Assembly: GCA_030430845.1 (NCBI GenBank)
Contig: JAUIKE010000091.1
Coordinates: 1-33,016 of the forward strand
Direction: 5' to 3'
DNA length: 33,016 nucleotides
Source of the DNA: Bacteroidia bacterium
Lineage (GTDB): Bacteria > Bacteroidota > Bacteroidia > Chitinophagales > Saprospiraceae
The first letter of the stretch is position 1. Every line of letters begins with the position of its first letter. The notes beneath the pieces were generated by a model, which saw only the letters and a program-made list of their open reading frames with translations, did no database searches and had not been told where the DNA came from. Both the position numbers and the translations under genes were made by a program. This document shows, one piece after another, positions 8,270-17,900 of this stretch.

Positions 8270-11257
8270 TTAAAATTTAGCAGATAAACCGAAGGTAATC
8301 GTCCTCGGAATGGGATAATCGTCAGCCTCATAAAGGCCCGTATCGGGGTTAAACCCGTTATACTTCGTAAAAGTCAGGACATTCACGCCCCGCACCGACA
8401 CATCGAGGGAGGACAGGCCTAACTTTGAGGTCAACGAAGCAGGCAGCCTGTATAAAAGCGTAATGTTTCTTAAGCGGATATAGGAACCGTCCTCCAGCCA
8501 TCGGGTCGAGTTGAGCTGTCCGCTGGCATCATCCGAGCGAGGTGCGTCTGTTTGATCCCCTGGCTGCTGCCAGCGGGCCAGGTTACTCGCCGGTTGGTTA
8601 TTTGAGGAAGGAACCGACAAACTGGACAACTGAGACCGGTACACATAAAACCCATCTTTGAAGTAAAACATGGCGGACAACGAAAGCCCTTTGAAAGAAA
8701 TGGTATTCGTAAAAGATCCAAAATAGTCCGGTGTCAGACTGCTCTGTCCACTCACTTCAGAGACGGCATCGTTGATATCCGCTGATACGCCTCCATCTTC
8801 GGTTAAGTACAGAGGCCTTCCATCCGCGGGGTCCACGCCGGCATATTGCGGCAGGTACCACTGATCCAGGGGCTGGCCGATGATCCGGACCAATCGTGAA
8901 TCGGTAAACAGCTGATCTGCTACCCCATTTAATTCGACGATCTCATTATTGTTAAAGGTAATATTGAAATTCGAGGTCCAGCTAAAGTCCCCTGATTCGA
9001 TATTAGTGGTATTGAGAGAAAACTCGATCCCCTGGTTCTGTACATCTCCAATATTATCAATAATGGAGGTAAAGCCGGAGGTATGCGAGATCAATCGTTC
9101 TGCCAAAAGGTCTACGGAAGAACGGTGATAATATTCGATGGTACCTCCAATGCGGTTATTGAGCAAGGTAAAATCAATCCCGGCATTGAACGACTTACTC
9201 TGTTCCCACTTCAGCTCCTGATTGCCGGGTTCATCGGGCTGCGCTCCCGAGTTGGGAAGGCCTGTGCCTCCACCCTGCGGCGGAACGATAAAGGTACCTT
9301 CCGTGCCATAACCACTCCGCCAGGCAAAATCTCCGATGCCGTTATTTCCTTGTATCCCATAACTAAGCCGTAATCGCAAGGTATTGAAAAGCGATTGTGA
9401 CTGCATAAAGGCTTCTTCATGAATATTATATCCGGCACCTACCGCATAAAAATCCCCCCATCTGTTTTCGGGGCCAAACCTAGAGGAGCCGTCTCTTCTG
9501 AAGGATGCTTCCAATAAAAATTTATCCCGAAAAGAATAATTAATACGAGAAAACATGGACACCAGCGTATTGGCATTATAAATATAATCGCTACCCAACG
9601 GGACAGCCCCGGCTGCTACATTATTGATCCCGTCAAAGGCAAAGTCCCTCGACTCAGAGGATTCAATAGTGGTGGTGCTTTTGTACACTTCAATACCGAT
9701 CAGAGGCGTAATCTGATGATCGGCATTGAGATCAATACCATAAGAAGCGGTGGCATTAAAATTGGCATCTGTATAGACCCAGGTAGTGAGCTCTGCCAGG
9801 CCGTTGTCTGTTTCTGCAAAGTAAAATTTAGATTGATAAGCATTTTCTTTGCGGAAGGTATAGTCTACGGAAGCACTTGTGGACAGCAATAGCCTGTCGA
9901 CCGGCTCGTACGTCAAGCGAAGCGTTGGGAAAGCCCGGACGCCCTTTTGCACCCGCTCCCTAATGTCGGAAGTTGCTACCGGATTATGTCCTGCATTACT
10001 GGGTAAGTTAAAATTATAGCCCAGGCCGTTGAGGCCGGCCGGCGTATCATTCGTTGCCAGAATGGTGGAAGTAGGAGCTACATTAAAAGCACCGGAGAAG
10101 GTTCCACCCCGGCCCCCATCAGAATATTGAAGGTCCGAATCCGTGTAAGATCCTAAAAGATTGAGGTAAATATTCACTTTATCTACCGGAGACATATCAA
10201 AATTTAAGCGGCCGGAAAAACGTTCGAAATTAGTCCCAATCACCACTCCTTCCTGGTTGAAATAACTCAGGGAGGCAAAATGCCGGGTTTTCTCAGAGCC
10301 CCCCGAAGCCGAAAATTCAATTTGCTGAGTTTTGCCGGTTTGAGAAACCGCATCGATCCAGTCCGTATTGACATTCGCTGCACTTAACGGAAGGTAACGA
10401 CCACTATTGGGATCATCCGGATTCTCGCCGGCAGCCTGATAAGCCTCCCGGTAATACTCGACGTACTCAGATGAATTCATCATCCGGAAGTCATTCGGGT
10501 TCTCGATGTCGGAAAGCCCGTATTGGGCATTAAAAGAAAACTGGGTCTCTCCGATTTTCCCTTTTTTGGTCGTGATCAAGACCACTCCATTGGAGGCCCT
10601 GGAACCATAAATACTCGTTGCGGCGGCATCCTTGAGAATAGAAATGGACGAAATATCATTCGGGTTGAGAGAAGCAATGGAGCTGGTAGGCGTACCATCT
10701 ACCACATACAAAGGATCCCGGGCATTGCCGAGTGTCCCCACTCCTCTGATGATAATACTACCGGCCGTACCGGGCTGCCCGCTGTTATCCTCTACAAGGA
10801 CACCGGCAGCTCTTCCCTGCATCATCTGTACCGCACTTACCTGCGGAACCTGCTCGAGGTCTTCCGCGCTTACGGAAGTTAATGCTCCGGTAAATTTCTT
10901 TTTCTCCGTCTCACCATAGGCGATCACCACAACTTCTTCGATCGACTGGACGCTCACTTCCAGTGACACATCGATCTGAGACCTTGCACCCACAGTGAGT
11001 TCCTGGCTGTTGTAGCCAATATAAGTAAACACCAGGATGGTGTTTTCATCCGGGACCTCTAAGGTATACTTACCGTCAAGGTCCGTTACAGTACCCACTG
11101 AACTGTTTTTAATAGCTACGGAAGCACCCAACAGGGCCTCCTGATCACTGGCTGACCGGACCGTTCCGCTTATTGTTTTCTGCCCGATCAAATCGCCGAC
11201 AGAAACAAAAATAAACAGAAGACACAGAGCCGAAATAATTGACTTATTGACTTTCAT
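8270..11257 (-). CDS. susC-like: SusC/RagA-family TonB-dependent outer-membrane transporter
   Basis: Starting at the ATG at 11257, which places the signal peptide MKVNKSIISALCLLFIFVS at the N-terminus, the protein has 995 residues. An earlier in-frame start at 11341 would add 28 unrelated residues. Order of domains: signal peptide; carboxypeptidase-regulatory-like domain (about 26-102, KTISGTVRSASDQEALLGAS); a TonB-box-like EEVVVIAYGETEKK (about 107-120); plug domain with VQMMQGRAAGVLVEDNSG, IIIRGVGTLGNARDPLYVVDG and SIYGSRASNGVVLITTKKG; then the beta-barrel, ending in FGLSAKF with the expected terminal Phe. It imports a large ligand across the outer membrane using TonB energy. It is the first gene of the minus-strand operon and is divergent from the gene at 11446. 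I found no convincing TTG-N19-TAnnTTTG promoter directly upstream. Confidence 0.95.
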   Translation of the reverse strand: MKVNKSIISALCLLFIFVSVGDLIGQKTISGTVRSASDQEALLGASVAIKNSSVGTVTDLDGKYTLEVPDENTILVFTYIGYNSQELTVGARSQIDVSLEVSVQSIEEVVVIAYGETEKKKFTGALTSVSAEDLEQVPQVSAVQMMQGRAAGVLVEDNSGQPGTAGSIIIRGVGTLGNARDPLYVVDGTPTSSIASLNPNDISSISILKDAAATSIYGSRASNGVVLITTKKGKIGETQFSFNAQYGLSDIENPNDFRMMNSSEYVEYYREAYQAAGENPDDPNSGRYLPLSAANVNTDWIDAVSQTGKTQQIEFSASGGSEKTRHFASLSYFNQEGVVIGTNFERFSGRLNFDMSPVDKVNIYLNLLGSYTDSDLQYSDGGRGGTFSGAFNVAPTSTILATNDTPAGLNGLGYNFNLPSNAGHNPVATSDIRERVQKGVRAFPTLRLTYEPVDRLLLSTSASVDYTFRKENAYQSKFYFAETDNGLAELTTWVYTDANFNATASYGIDLNADHQITPLIGIEVYKSTTTIESSESRDFAFDGINNVAAGAVPLGSDYIYNANTLVSMFSRINYSFRDKFLLEASFRRDGSSRFGPENRWGDFYAVGAGYNIHEEAFMQSQSLFNTLRLRLSYGIQGNNGIGDFAWRSGYGTEGTFIVPPQGGGTGLPNSGAQPDEPGNQELKWEQSKSFNAGIDFTLLNNRIGGTIEYYHRSSVDLLAERLISHTSGFTSIIDNIGDVQNQGIEFSLNTTNIESGDFSWTSNFNITFNNNEIVELNGVADQLFTDSRLVRIIGQPLDQWYLPQYAGVDPADGRPLYLTEDGGVSADINDAVSEVSGQSSLTPDYFGSFTNTISFKGLSLSAMFYFKDGFYVYRSQLSSLSVPSSNNQPASNLARWQQPGDQTDAPRSDDASGQLNSTRWLEDGSYIRLRNITLLYRLPASLTSKLGLSSLDVSVRGVNVLTFTKYNGFNPDTGLYEADDYPIPRTITFGLSAKF

Positions 11258-11379
11258 TGCAAAAAATATTTGTTCGGACAAAAATGGAATATCCAAATAA
11301 ATCTCACCTCCAATATACAGGCATACCCAAATCCTATCCAAGCATAAATCCTTGTAAATAAATTATTTAAAAAAAATTC

Positions 11380-11399
11380 AGAAATTTTCTAAAATTTCT
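11380..11399. promoter_or_regulatory. 8-4-8 palindrome in the divergent intergenic region, candidate operator
   Basis: AGAAATTT (11380-11387) and AAATTTCT (11392-11399) form a perfect 8-bp inverted repeat with a 4-bp centre. It lies between the SusC operon and the divergent gene at 11446. Its position and symmetry fit a dimeric regulator site. The region is AT-rich, so chance is possible. Confidence 0.35.
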
Positions 11400-11445
11400 T
11401 ACTTTGAGAAGCCGGATGCCGGGGAACTATAAAATCCACTTGAAA

Positions 11446-12168
11446 ATGCACACTGTCAACAATAAAACGACCGCAGAAAAAGTGAGAAAAGTACTGCGGT
11501 ATCTCAAGAACCGGAAGGTCTCCCAAAAAATGATCGAAGATAAGTTGAATTATACCTCTCTTAGTAAAATCAAAAACCCGGAAAAATACCCTCAAACTGT
11601 CATTGAACGCAAAACCCGGAAGGAGGTGCTCAACCTGATTTTGCAACACTACGGACTCGAAATCGACGATCAAACGGATAAAATAAAAGCGAGTGAAAAA
11701 GCCTTTGAACCGGAAGAAATCGAGATCCTTCACTACATCATGTATTACTACTCGTTTTTCCGAAAGGAGGTTGGCCTGGCCTGGGTCCGGATTATTGACA
11801 GAGAGAAAGTACTCATCGATTACAGAATTGATGAACATTGGAAAGGAAAGTTTGAGGTCATCGAAAACTACACCTTTATTCATGCCGAAAAACAAGGCAT
11901 CACCACGCCTGTAAAAAAGCTAATTTGCCTCTTTTCCGGAACCGTAAAATACGGCAGGCCGATTCTTCTGGGAACCTATAGTACCGTCAAAAGAGACGGC
12001 TATCCGGCGGCTGGAAAAACACTGTTTGAAAAAGTGGCCGGTAAAGAAGAGGCCCTCGAGAAATTTGCTTCTAAAATCGATACCAGAATACAAAACTATC
12101 TACACGGGACCGTCTTTACCTCGGAAACGGTCACCCCTAATGTTCTGGAAGACCTTAGCAAAATATAG
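11446..12168 (+). CDS. Uncharacterised cytosolic protein, candidate regulator of the SusCD operon
   Basis: From the ATG at 11446 the protein has 240 residues. ATG 11416 would add ten residues, and a TTG at 11404 is less likely. I do not recognise a named family. The N-terminal part (TAEKVRKVLRYLKNRKVSQ, then MIEDKLNYTSLSKIKN) reads like a short helix-turn-helix, with VSQKMIEDKLNYTSLSKI resembling the two DNA-contact helices of Cro/XRE-type domains. The C-terminal part is mixed alpha/beta with YYYSFFRKEVGLAWVRI and a strand-rich section (KLICLFSGTVKYGRPILLGTY). There is no signal peptide or membrane segment. It is divergent from SusC, with a shared upstream palindrome, which is the typical place for a local regulator. 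The regulatory role is inferred. Confidence 0.7.
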   Translation: MHTVNNKTTAEKVRKVLRYLKNRKVSQKMIEDKLNYTSLSKIKNPEKYPQTVIERKTRKEVLNLILQHYGLEIDDQTDKIKASEKAFEPEEIEILHYIMYYYSFFRKEVGLAWVRIIDREKVLIDYRIDEHWKGKFEVIENYTFIHAEKQGITTPVKKLICLFSGTVKYGRPILLGTYSTVKRDGYPAAGKTLFEKVAGKEEALEKFASKIDTRIQNYLHGTVFTSETVTPNVLEDLSKI

Positions 12169-12294
12169 GCCACCCAAAGAACGACTCCAAAATTGTTCAT
12201 TTCCGAACATCTAAGTGTTCATTTTTATACAGTTTTCAGTTGAAGGGAGACTAAGTTTTGTCATAAAAACCTAATATTCAATTAATTAAAAGCA

Positions 12295-12311
12295 TTGGCA
12301 CAATTTTTGGA
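12295..12311 (+). promoter_or_regulatory. Sigma-54-like -24/-12 promoter upstream of the FtsX-type permease
   Basis: TTGGCAC at 12295-12301, then five bases, then TTGGA at 12307-12311, matches the sigma-54 consensus TTGGCAC-N5-TTGCA with one mismatch (G for C in the -12 box). Transcription would begin about 12 bp downstream, giving a leader of roughly 50 nt before the ATG at 12372. The remainder of the 203-bp gap shows no other gene. Confidence 0.45.
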
Positions 12312-12371
12312 TTTTATTATACAAACCCAACTAAATTCTATTTTTCCCATAATAATTCAATCCAAAAGCAC

Positions 12372-14729
12372 ATGTGGCAGAACAATATCAAAACAGCTTT
12401 CCGTCAGATCTTCAAAAACAAGGGCTACAGCCTGCTCAATATTCTTGGATTAAGCATCAGTTTGTCCGTCTGTTTGCTGCTCTTTTTATGGATACAAAAC
12501 GAACGCAGCTACGATCACTTCCACCAGAAGGCCGAGCGGATCTATCGTTTCCAATGGGATGCCAAGTTTGGAGAGAACAGCTGGAAAATACCTGAAGTAC
12601 CGGTCCCGCTTGCAGAAACAATGGTAAGGGAATTCCCCGAAATCCTATCCGCTACGCAAGCATATGAAGGCCGGTTTACGGCAAAGCTGAACAATGAACT
12701 GGTCCGGGAAGATCAAGTGCTTTATGTGGATGAAACTTTTTTCGAGATATTTACGGTAGAGACTATTGCCGGGCAGCCTGTTCAGTCCATTCAAAATCCC
12801 AATGCCATCATTATCACTCCCGCTGCTGCCGACCGGTATTTCAATGATCCGTCAGACTACCAAAGCATCATTGGAAAAATCATCCAACGAAATGATGGAA
12901 AGCAAATGGAAGTTGGGGCTGTTGTAAATAGCTTTCCGCAGCAATCTCACCTGCAATTCGATTTTATGGCCCCGCTAAAAAACCTCTCTCATGTCGCGTA
13001 TAGAAAAGAACAATGGGGCTCGGCATCTGTGCTGACTTACGCCCTTCTGGCTGAACAAGCCCAGCCTGCCCCCCTGCAAGACAAAATTCAGCAATATGTT
13101 GAAGCCAATATTGCCGGCCCTGATTATCAAACAGAAGGGAATTATACACGCTTCCCGATCGAACCCATCACAAGTATCCACCTGCTACCGAATGTACCTT
13201 ATTTATGGATGTTCGGTATCATCGGTCTGTTTATTTTACTACTCGCTTGTATCAACTTCATCAATTTGTCGACGGCCAGAGCAACAACAAGGGCACACGA
13301 AGTGGGCGTTCGGAAGGTTTTAGGCTCCAGCCGATTACAATTGGTTAAGCAGTTTTTCGCGGAGTCTTTCATTCTGGTATTGTTATCTTGTATTCTCTCG
13401 GTTGGTTTGGCCAAGTTGGCTTTACCTTATTTTAATCAGTTGGCCGGTTCCCATTTAGTTATTGATTTAGCTAATACCCCTTCCATCTGGTGGGTATCAG
13501 CCAGTCTGATCGTATTTACGGTTTTGGCCACAGGTACCATTCCGGCAGGCGTACTTTCTTCCTTTACGCCTATACAGGTAATAAAAGGGCATTTGATGAA
13601 AAAAAGAGGCAAGGATTTTCTGCGTCGTTCACTGGTCGTTTTCCAGTTTTGTATTTCGAGTGGATTGATCATCGGCACACTTGTCGTTCAAGACCAACTG
13701 AAGTATATGCAAAACCGAGACCTGGGTTTTGATAAAGAACAAGTGCTGGTGGTACGACTGGCTTCAGCTCTGGGAAACAACTATCAGGCGTTTATAGAAA
13801 GCCTGCGCAGCATGGCTGGGGTTAAAACGGTATCCAGCGCTCAATTCCTGCCCGGTGATGATTTTGACAGTACCATCTTTGTCCCGGAACAACCCTCTAA
13901 TTATAAAGAAACTTCACTGGCCTACACCCATGTTGACATGCAATTTGTAGAGGCCCTCGGCCTGGACATTCAGGCCGGGCGGGATTTTAATCCTCAATTA
14001 TCAACTGACAGTACTGGATACCTGATCAATGAACAAGCAGCCCGAAAATTAGGCTGGACGGATCCGGTCGGTAAAACGATCTCCTTCGGCGGCTTCCAGG
14101 ACGGCCCAGTCATTGGTGTGGTCAAAGACTTCAACTTTACTTCTCTACATAATCAAATCGAGCCATTGATCTTACGGATGGGGCGATATCAAATGCCTAA
14201 TATTTTTATCCGCCTGCAGGAAGGGGATCTAAGCGAACAGGTCGCAGCAGTTGAAACAGCCTGGAGAGGCATCGGAGCCAACGCGCCTTTTGAATTCACT
14301 TTCCTGGATGAAAAAATTGGCCGGCTTTATCAGCGGGAGCAGCGAATGTCAGCCGTATTCACAGTATTTTCGGTGTTGGCCATTATCATCGCCTGTTTGG
14401 GCCTGGTCGGCCTGGCTACCTTCCTGGCAGAGCAGCGCAGAAAAGAGATCGGCATCCGAAAAGTTTTGGGAGCCAGCATTTCTTCTATTTTCACTATGCT
14501 ATCCAGTGATTTCATCAAACTCATATTCATTGCCTTAATTCTGGCCAGTCCATTAGCCTACTACTTTTTAGAGCAATGGCTACAGGGTTTTGCCTACCGA
14601 ACGAATATCCAATGGTGGCTATTTGTAGTGGCCGGACTGCTTGCAGCGGGAATCGCACTCTTTGCAGTTAGCATACAAAGCATTCGAGCAGCCTATACGA
14701 ATCCGGTGGAGGCTTTGAGAGACGAATAA
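12372..14729 (+). CDS. ABC transporter permease of the MacB/FtsX type
   Basis: This 785-residue inner-membrane protein consists of two related halves. A first helix (about 20-42, LLNILGLSISLSVCLLLFLWI) leads into a MacB-type periplasmic domain (about 45-275). Three further helices form an FtsX domain that starts with WMFGIIGLFILLLACINFINLSTARA and the motif EVGVRKVLGSSR. The second half repeats the pattern: a helix at about 417-435, a second periplasmic domain, then three helices with EIGIRKVLGAS. It ends in NPVEALRDE, typical of these permeases. Members work with a separate ATPase and usually transmit mechanical force to the periplasm or export hydrophobic compounds. No ATPase or HlyD-like gene is adjacent. 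A sigma-54-like promoter lies upstream and a 29-bp hairpin begins 9 bp after the stop. Confidence 0.9.
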   Translation: MWQNNIKTAFRQIFKNKGYSLLNILGLSISLSVCLLLFLWIQNERSYDHFHQKAERIYRFQWDAKFGENSWKIPEVPVPLAETMVREFPEILSATQAYEGRFTAKLNNELVREDQVLYVDETFFEIFTVETIAGQPVQSIQNPNAIIITPAAADRYFNDPSDYQSIIGKIIQRNDGKQMEVGAVVNSFPQQSHLQFDFMAPLKNLSHVAYRKEQWGSASVLTYALLAEQAQPAPLQDKIQQYVEANIAGPDYQTEGNYTRFPIEPITSIHLLPNVPYLWMFGIIGLFILLLACINFINLSTARATTRAHEVGVRKVLGSSRLQLVKQFFAESFILVLLSCILSVGLAKLALPYFNQLAGSHLVIDLANTPSIWWVSASLIVFTVLATGTIPAGVLSSFTPIQVIKGHLMKKRGKDFLRRSLVVFQFCISSGLIIGTLVVQDQLKYMQNRDLGFDKEQVLVVRLASALGNNYQAFIESLRSMAGVKTVSSAQFLPGDDFDSTIFVPEQPSNYKETSLAYTHVDMQFVEALGLDIQAGRDFNPQLSTDSTGYLINEQAARKLGWTDPVGKTISFGGFQDGPVIGVVKDFNFTSLHNQIEPLILRMGRYQMPNIFIRLQEGDLSEQVAAVETAWRGIGANAPFEFTFLDEKIGRLYQREQRMSAVFTVFSVLAIIIACLGLVGLATFLAEQRRKEIGIRKVLGASISSIFTMLSSDFIKLIFIALILASPLAYYFLEQWLQGFAYRTNIQWWLFVVAGLLAAGIALFAVSIQSIRAAYTNPVEALRDE

Positions 14730-14738
14730 CTAATTATT

Positions 14739-14799
14739 TTTTAGAGCGGTGTTTTATGAGGAAAAACTTCGTTTTTCCTCATAAAACACCGCTCTAAAA
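14739..14799. repeat. Perfect 29-bp inverted repeat with 3-nt loop (element A, first hairpin)
   Basis: Arms 14739-14767 and 14771-14799 are exact reverse complements around the loop TTC. The structure starts 9 bp after the permease stop codon and probably ends that transcript, although the 3' side is A-rich rather than a U-run. It has the same layout as the 27-bp hairpin at 32669-32725, with an unrelated stem sequence. Confidence 0.9.
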
Positions 14800-14810
14800 G
14801 AAGATTGTTA

Positions 14811-14846
14811 GGCTGCTCGTAACGACGAAGGAGTTATGAGCCAGCC
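14811..14846. repeat. Second hairpin of element A, with conserved 9-nt loop
   Basis: The left arm (14811-14823) pairs with the right arm (14833-14846) through one bulge and one G-U, around the loop GACGAAGGA (14824-14832). It starts 11 bp after the first hairpin. The corresponding hairpin at 32737-32773 has the loop GCCGTAGGA, equal spacing and a different stem sequence in which pairing is preserved. Confidence 0.75.
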
Positions 14847-14901
14847 CCTTTAGAATAACTCCATAAATCTATTTATCTTCACTGGAAGTACAAATAAAAA
14901 T

Positions 14902-17900
14902 ATGGAGCATATGAGTTTAACTAATCATCTTTTAGGCTTGGGAATGATCCTGCTGTTAGCAATCAGTTTTCCAAGCCAGCCACTTGCTGCACAAGATGCA
15001 GCAAGCAACCCATTATTTAAAGACCTAACATTCCGCAACATCGGGCCGACCCGGGGCGGACGAGCCACTACCGTTACCGGTATACACGACAAACCCGGAA
15101 CGTTTTTCCAGGGAAGTACCGGCGGAGGGCTTTGGAAAACAACCGATTACGGCAGCCATTGGGAAAATGTATCGGACGGATACTTTGCCACCAGTTCGAT
15201 GGGAGCTATCCGCGCCGCCCAGTCCAATACGGACATCATCTATGTCGGCACCGGATCGGATGGTATCCGATCAAATGTAATCACCGGTAAAGGTGTTTAT
15301 AAATCTACCGATGGAGGTAAAAGCTGGACCCACGTCGGCCTGGAAAAAACCGGACAGATCGGCGCTGTAGAAATCCACCCCGAAGACCCCAATACGGTAT
15401 ATGTAGCGGCTATAGGTGATGCCTTCGCCCCCAATCCGGAAAGAGGTGTTTATCGGACCACCGACGGAGGAAAAAGCTGGGAAAAAATATTGTTTGTTTC
15501 CGAGAAGACCGGAGCAGTAGACCTTGAGTTTGCACCAGATGACCCCAATACCATCTATGCATCTATGTGGCGCGGCGAGCGCAAACCCTGGACCATCATC
15601 AGCGGTGGTAAGGAGGGAGGTATTTACAAAACGACAGATGGCGGTGACAACTGGAAACAACTCACCAACGGCCTGCCAAGCGATCCATTTGGAAAGAGTG
15701 ACCTGGCCGTTTCGGCCAATGATCCCAATCGGGTATATGCCCTCGTAGAAGCACCCGAGGACGAGAAAAAAGGTGGCTTGTACGTATCGGCTGACCGTGG
15801 AGAAAGTTTCACCCTGGTTTCGACTTATCGCCCGCTTCTTGATCGTCCCTTCTATTATTGCAATGTAGACGCAGACCCCAATGATGCTGATGTTTTATAC
15901 GTCAACTCTACTCAATTTTTCCGCTCCAAAGATGGCGGAAAAAACTGGAGTCGTATGTCCACTCCTCACGGTGACAATCACGATATGTGGATCCATCCCG
16001 ACGATTCCAACGTATGGGTGCAATGTAATGATGGTGGCGCTAATGTCACCAGAGACGGTGGAAAGACCTGGTCGACACAAGAAAATCAATCCACGGCCGA
16101 ACTCTATCAGGTAGAAGTGGATGATCAATTTCCTTATTGGTTGTATGCCGGCCAGCAAGATAATTCAACCATTATGTTGCCATCTCACCCACCTTACAGC
16201 CCTGCAAGCGGAGCTACCGGCTTCTGGATGGCAGTGGGAGGATGCGAAACGGGGCCGGTGGTACCTAAGCCGGGCAACCCGGATATCGTTTATGCGAACT
16301 GTAAAGGCCGCTTTGGCATCTACAATAAAAAAACAGGGCAAGAAAAACAATATTATGTAGGTGCATCCAATATGTATGGGCACAATCCGAAGGACCTTAA
16401 GTTCCGTTTTCAGCGGGTAGCGCCAATCCACGTATCCCCTCATAACCCGGATATCGTTTACCATACCTCACAATACGTCCATAAAACCATGGATGACGGT
16501 AAAACATGGGAGATTATTTCTCCTGATTTAACGGCATTTGAGCCCGACAAGCAAGTAATTTCAGGTAGCCCGATTACCCGCGACATTACAGGAGAAGAAT
16601 TTTACAGTACCATCTACGCTATCCGCGAATCTACTGTGAAGGAAGGATTGATCTGGGTAGGGGCCAATGATGGGCCTGTACATGTAACCAGAAATGGAGG
16701 TAAGGACTGGATGAAGGTAACTCCTGAGGCCTTCAAAAACGGAGGGCGCATCGATGCCGTTGAACCTTCTCCGCACGATGAAGCCAAAGCCTATGTGGCC
16801 GGTTATCGCTACCAGATAGGCGACTGGAAACCCTATATCTACAAAACAGAGGATTATGGAAAAACCTGGACACTGATCACACCTGGTAACAATGGTATAC
16901 CCGCTGATTTCCCGGTCAGAGTGGTTAGAGAAGACCCCAGCAAAGAAGGGCTACTGTATGCGGGTACGGAGTTTGGTTTATTCATTTCCATGGATGATGG
17001 AAAAACCTGGGAATCCTTTCAGCAAAATATGCCGGTAACGCCGATAACCGATATAAAAGTAAACCGGGAAGACCTCCTGATGTCTACCATGGGGCGTGGG
17101 TTCTGGATCTTAGATGACCTGACTCCTTTGCATCAGATGAATGAAACGATTGCCGGTATGGATATGTACTTGCTTAAGCCACGCGATAGTTACCGCATGA
17201 GATACCGCCGCACCTCTTCCAGTTCGATCCCTTATTACCCTGGTGCCAGCGTTTTAATCCATTATCATCTGAAAGAGGCTGTTGAAGGAGAAATCGTTCT
17301 GGAAATCCTGGACGAAGATCAGAAAATAATCCGTTCTTTTTCCAATCAAAATGGACAGGATAACCGCGACAATATTCCTGAACCGGCTATGAGTACCGGC
17401 TTCTTCCGGCAGGGTTTCAATGCTCAGCTAAAATCTGAGCCAGGCCTGCATCGGGTAAGCTGGGATATGCGCCATCTTGGCCCCTGGAATTCCCGCCGTG
17501 CCGGCGCCGGTGGCCCCATGGTCGCTCCGGGCACTTATTATGCCAAACTAAAAATTGGAAATAGAGAAAGTGCTGTAAAATTTAAGATACTGGGAGATCC
17601 TAGGGTATTAGAATCTGGAGTAAGCCAGGAAGATATGCAAGCCCAGGAGGCCTTAGCACTGCAGGTTCGTGATCTTGCTACTCAGACCAATCGTATGGCG
17701 GATCAGGTAGACAAGGAATACAAAAAGCTTAAAAAGGAAATGGAAGAATCAGAAGGTGCAGATGGCAAAATGAAGCAGCGGATGAGCAAGCTCGAAGAAT
17801 TGAAAAAAGCCCTGATCACAGAAAGCGGCCGCTATATGCGCCCTGTGATCGTTGACCAGGTTCGCTATTTAAGCTCCATGATCGATCGGGCAGACCAGAT

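Noticed and set aside
11389..11895. 168-codon minus-strand open frame rich in Phe and Val
   Set aside because: It is antisense to the candidate regulator. The composition is the mirror of Glu/Lys-rich codons, and it would occupy the SusC promoter region.
14739..14846. tRNA-like or insertion-sequence remnant
   Set aside because: There is no cloverleaf, no transposase fragment and no flanking duplication.
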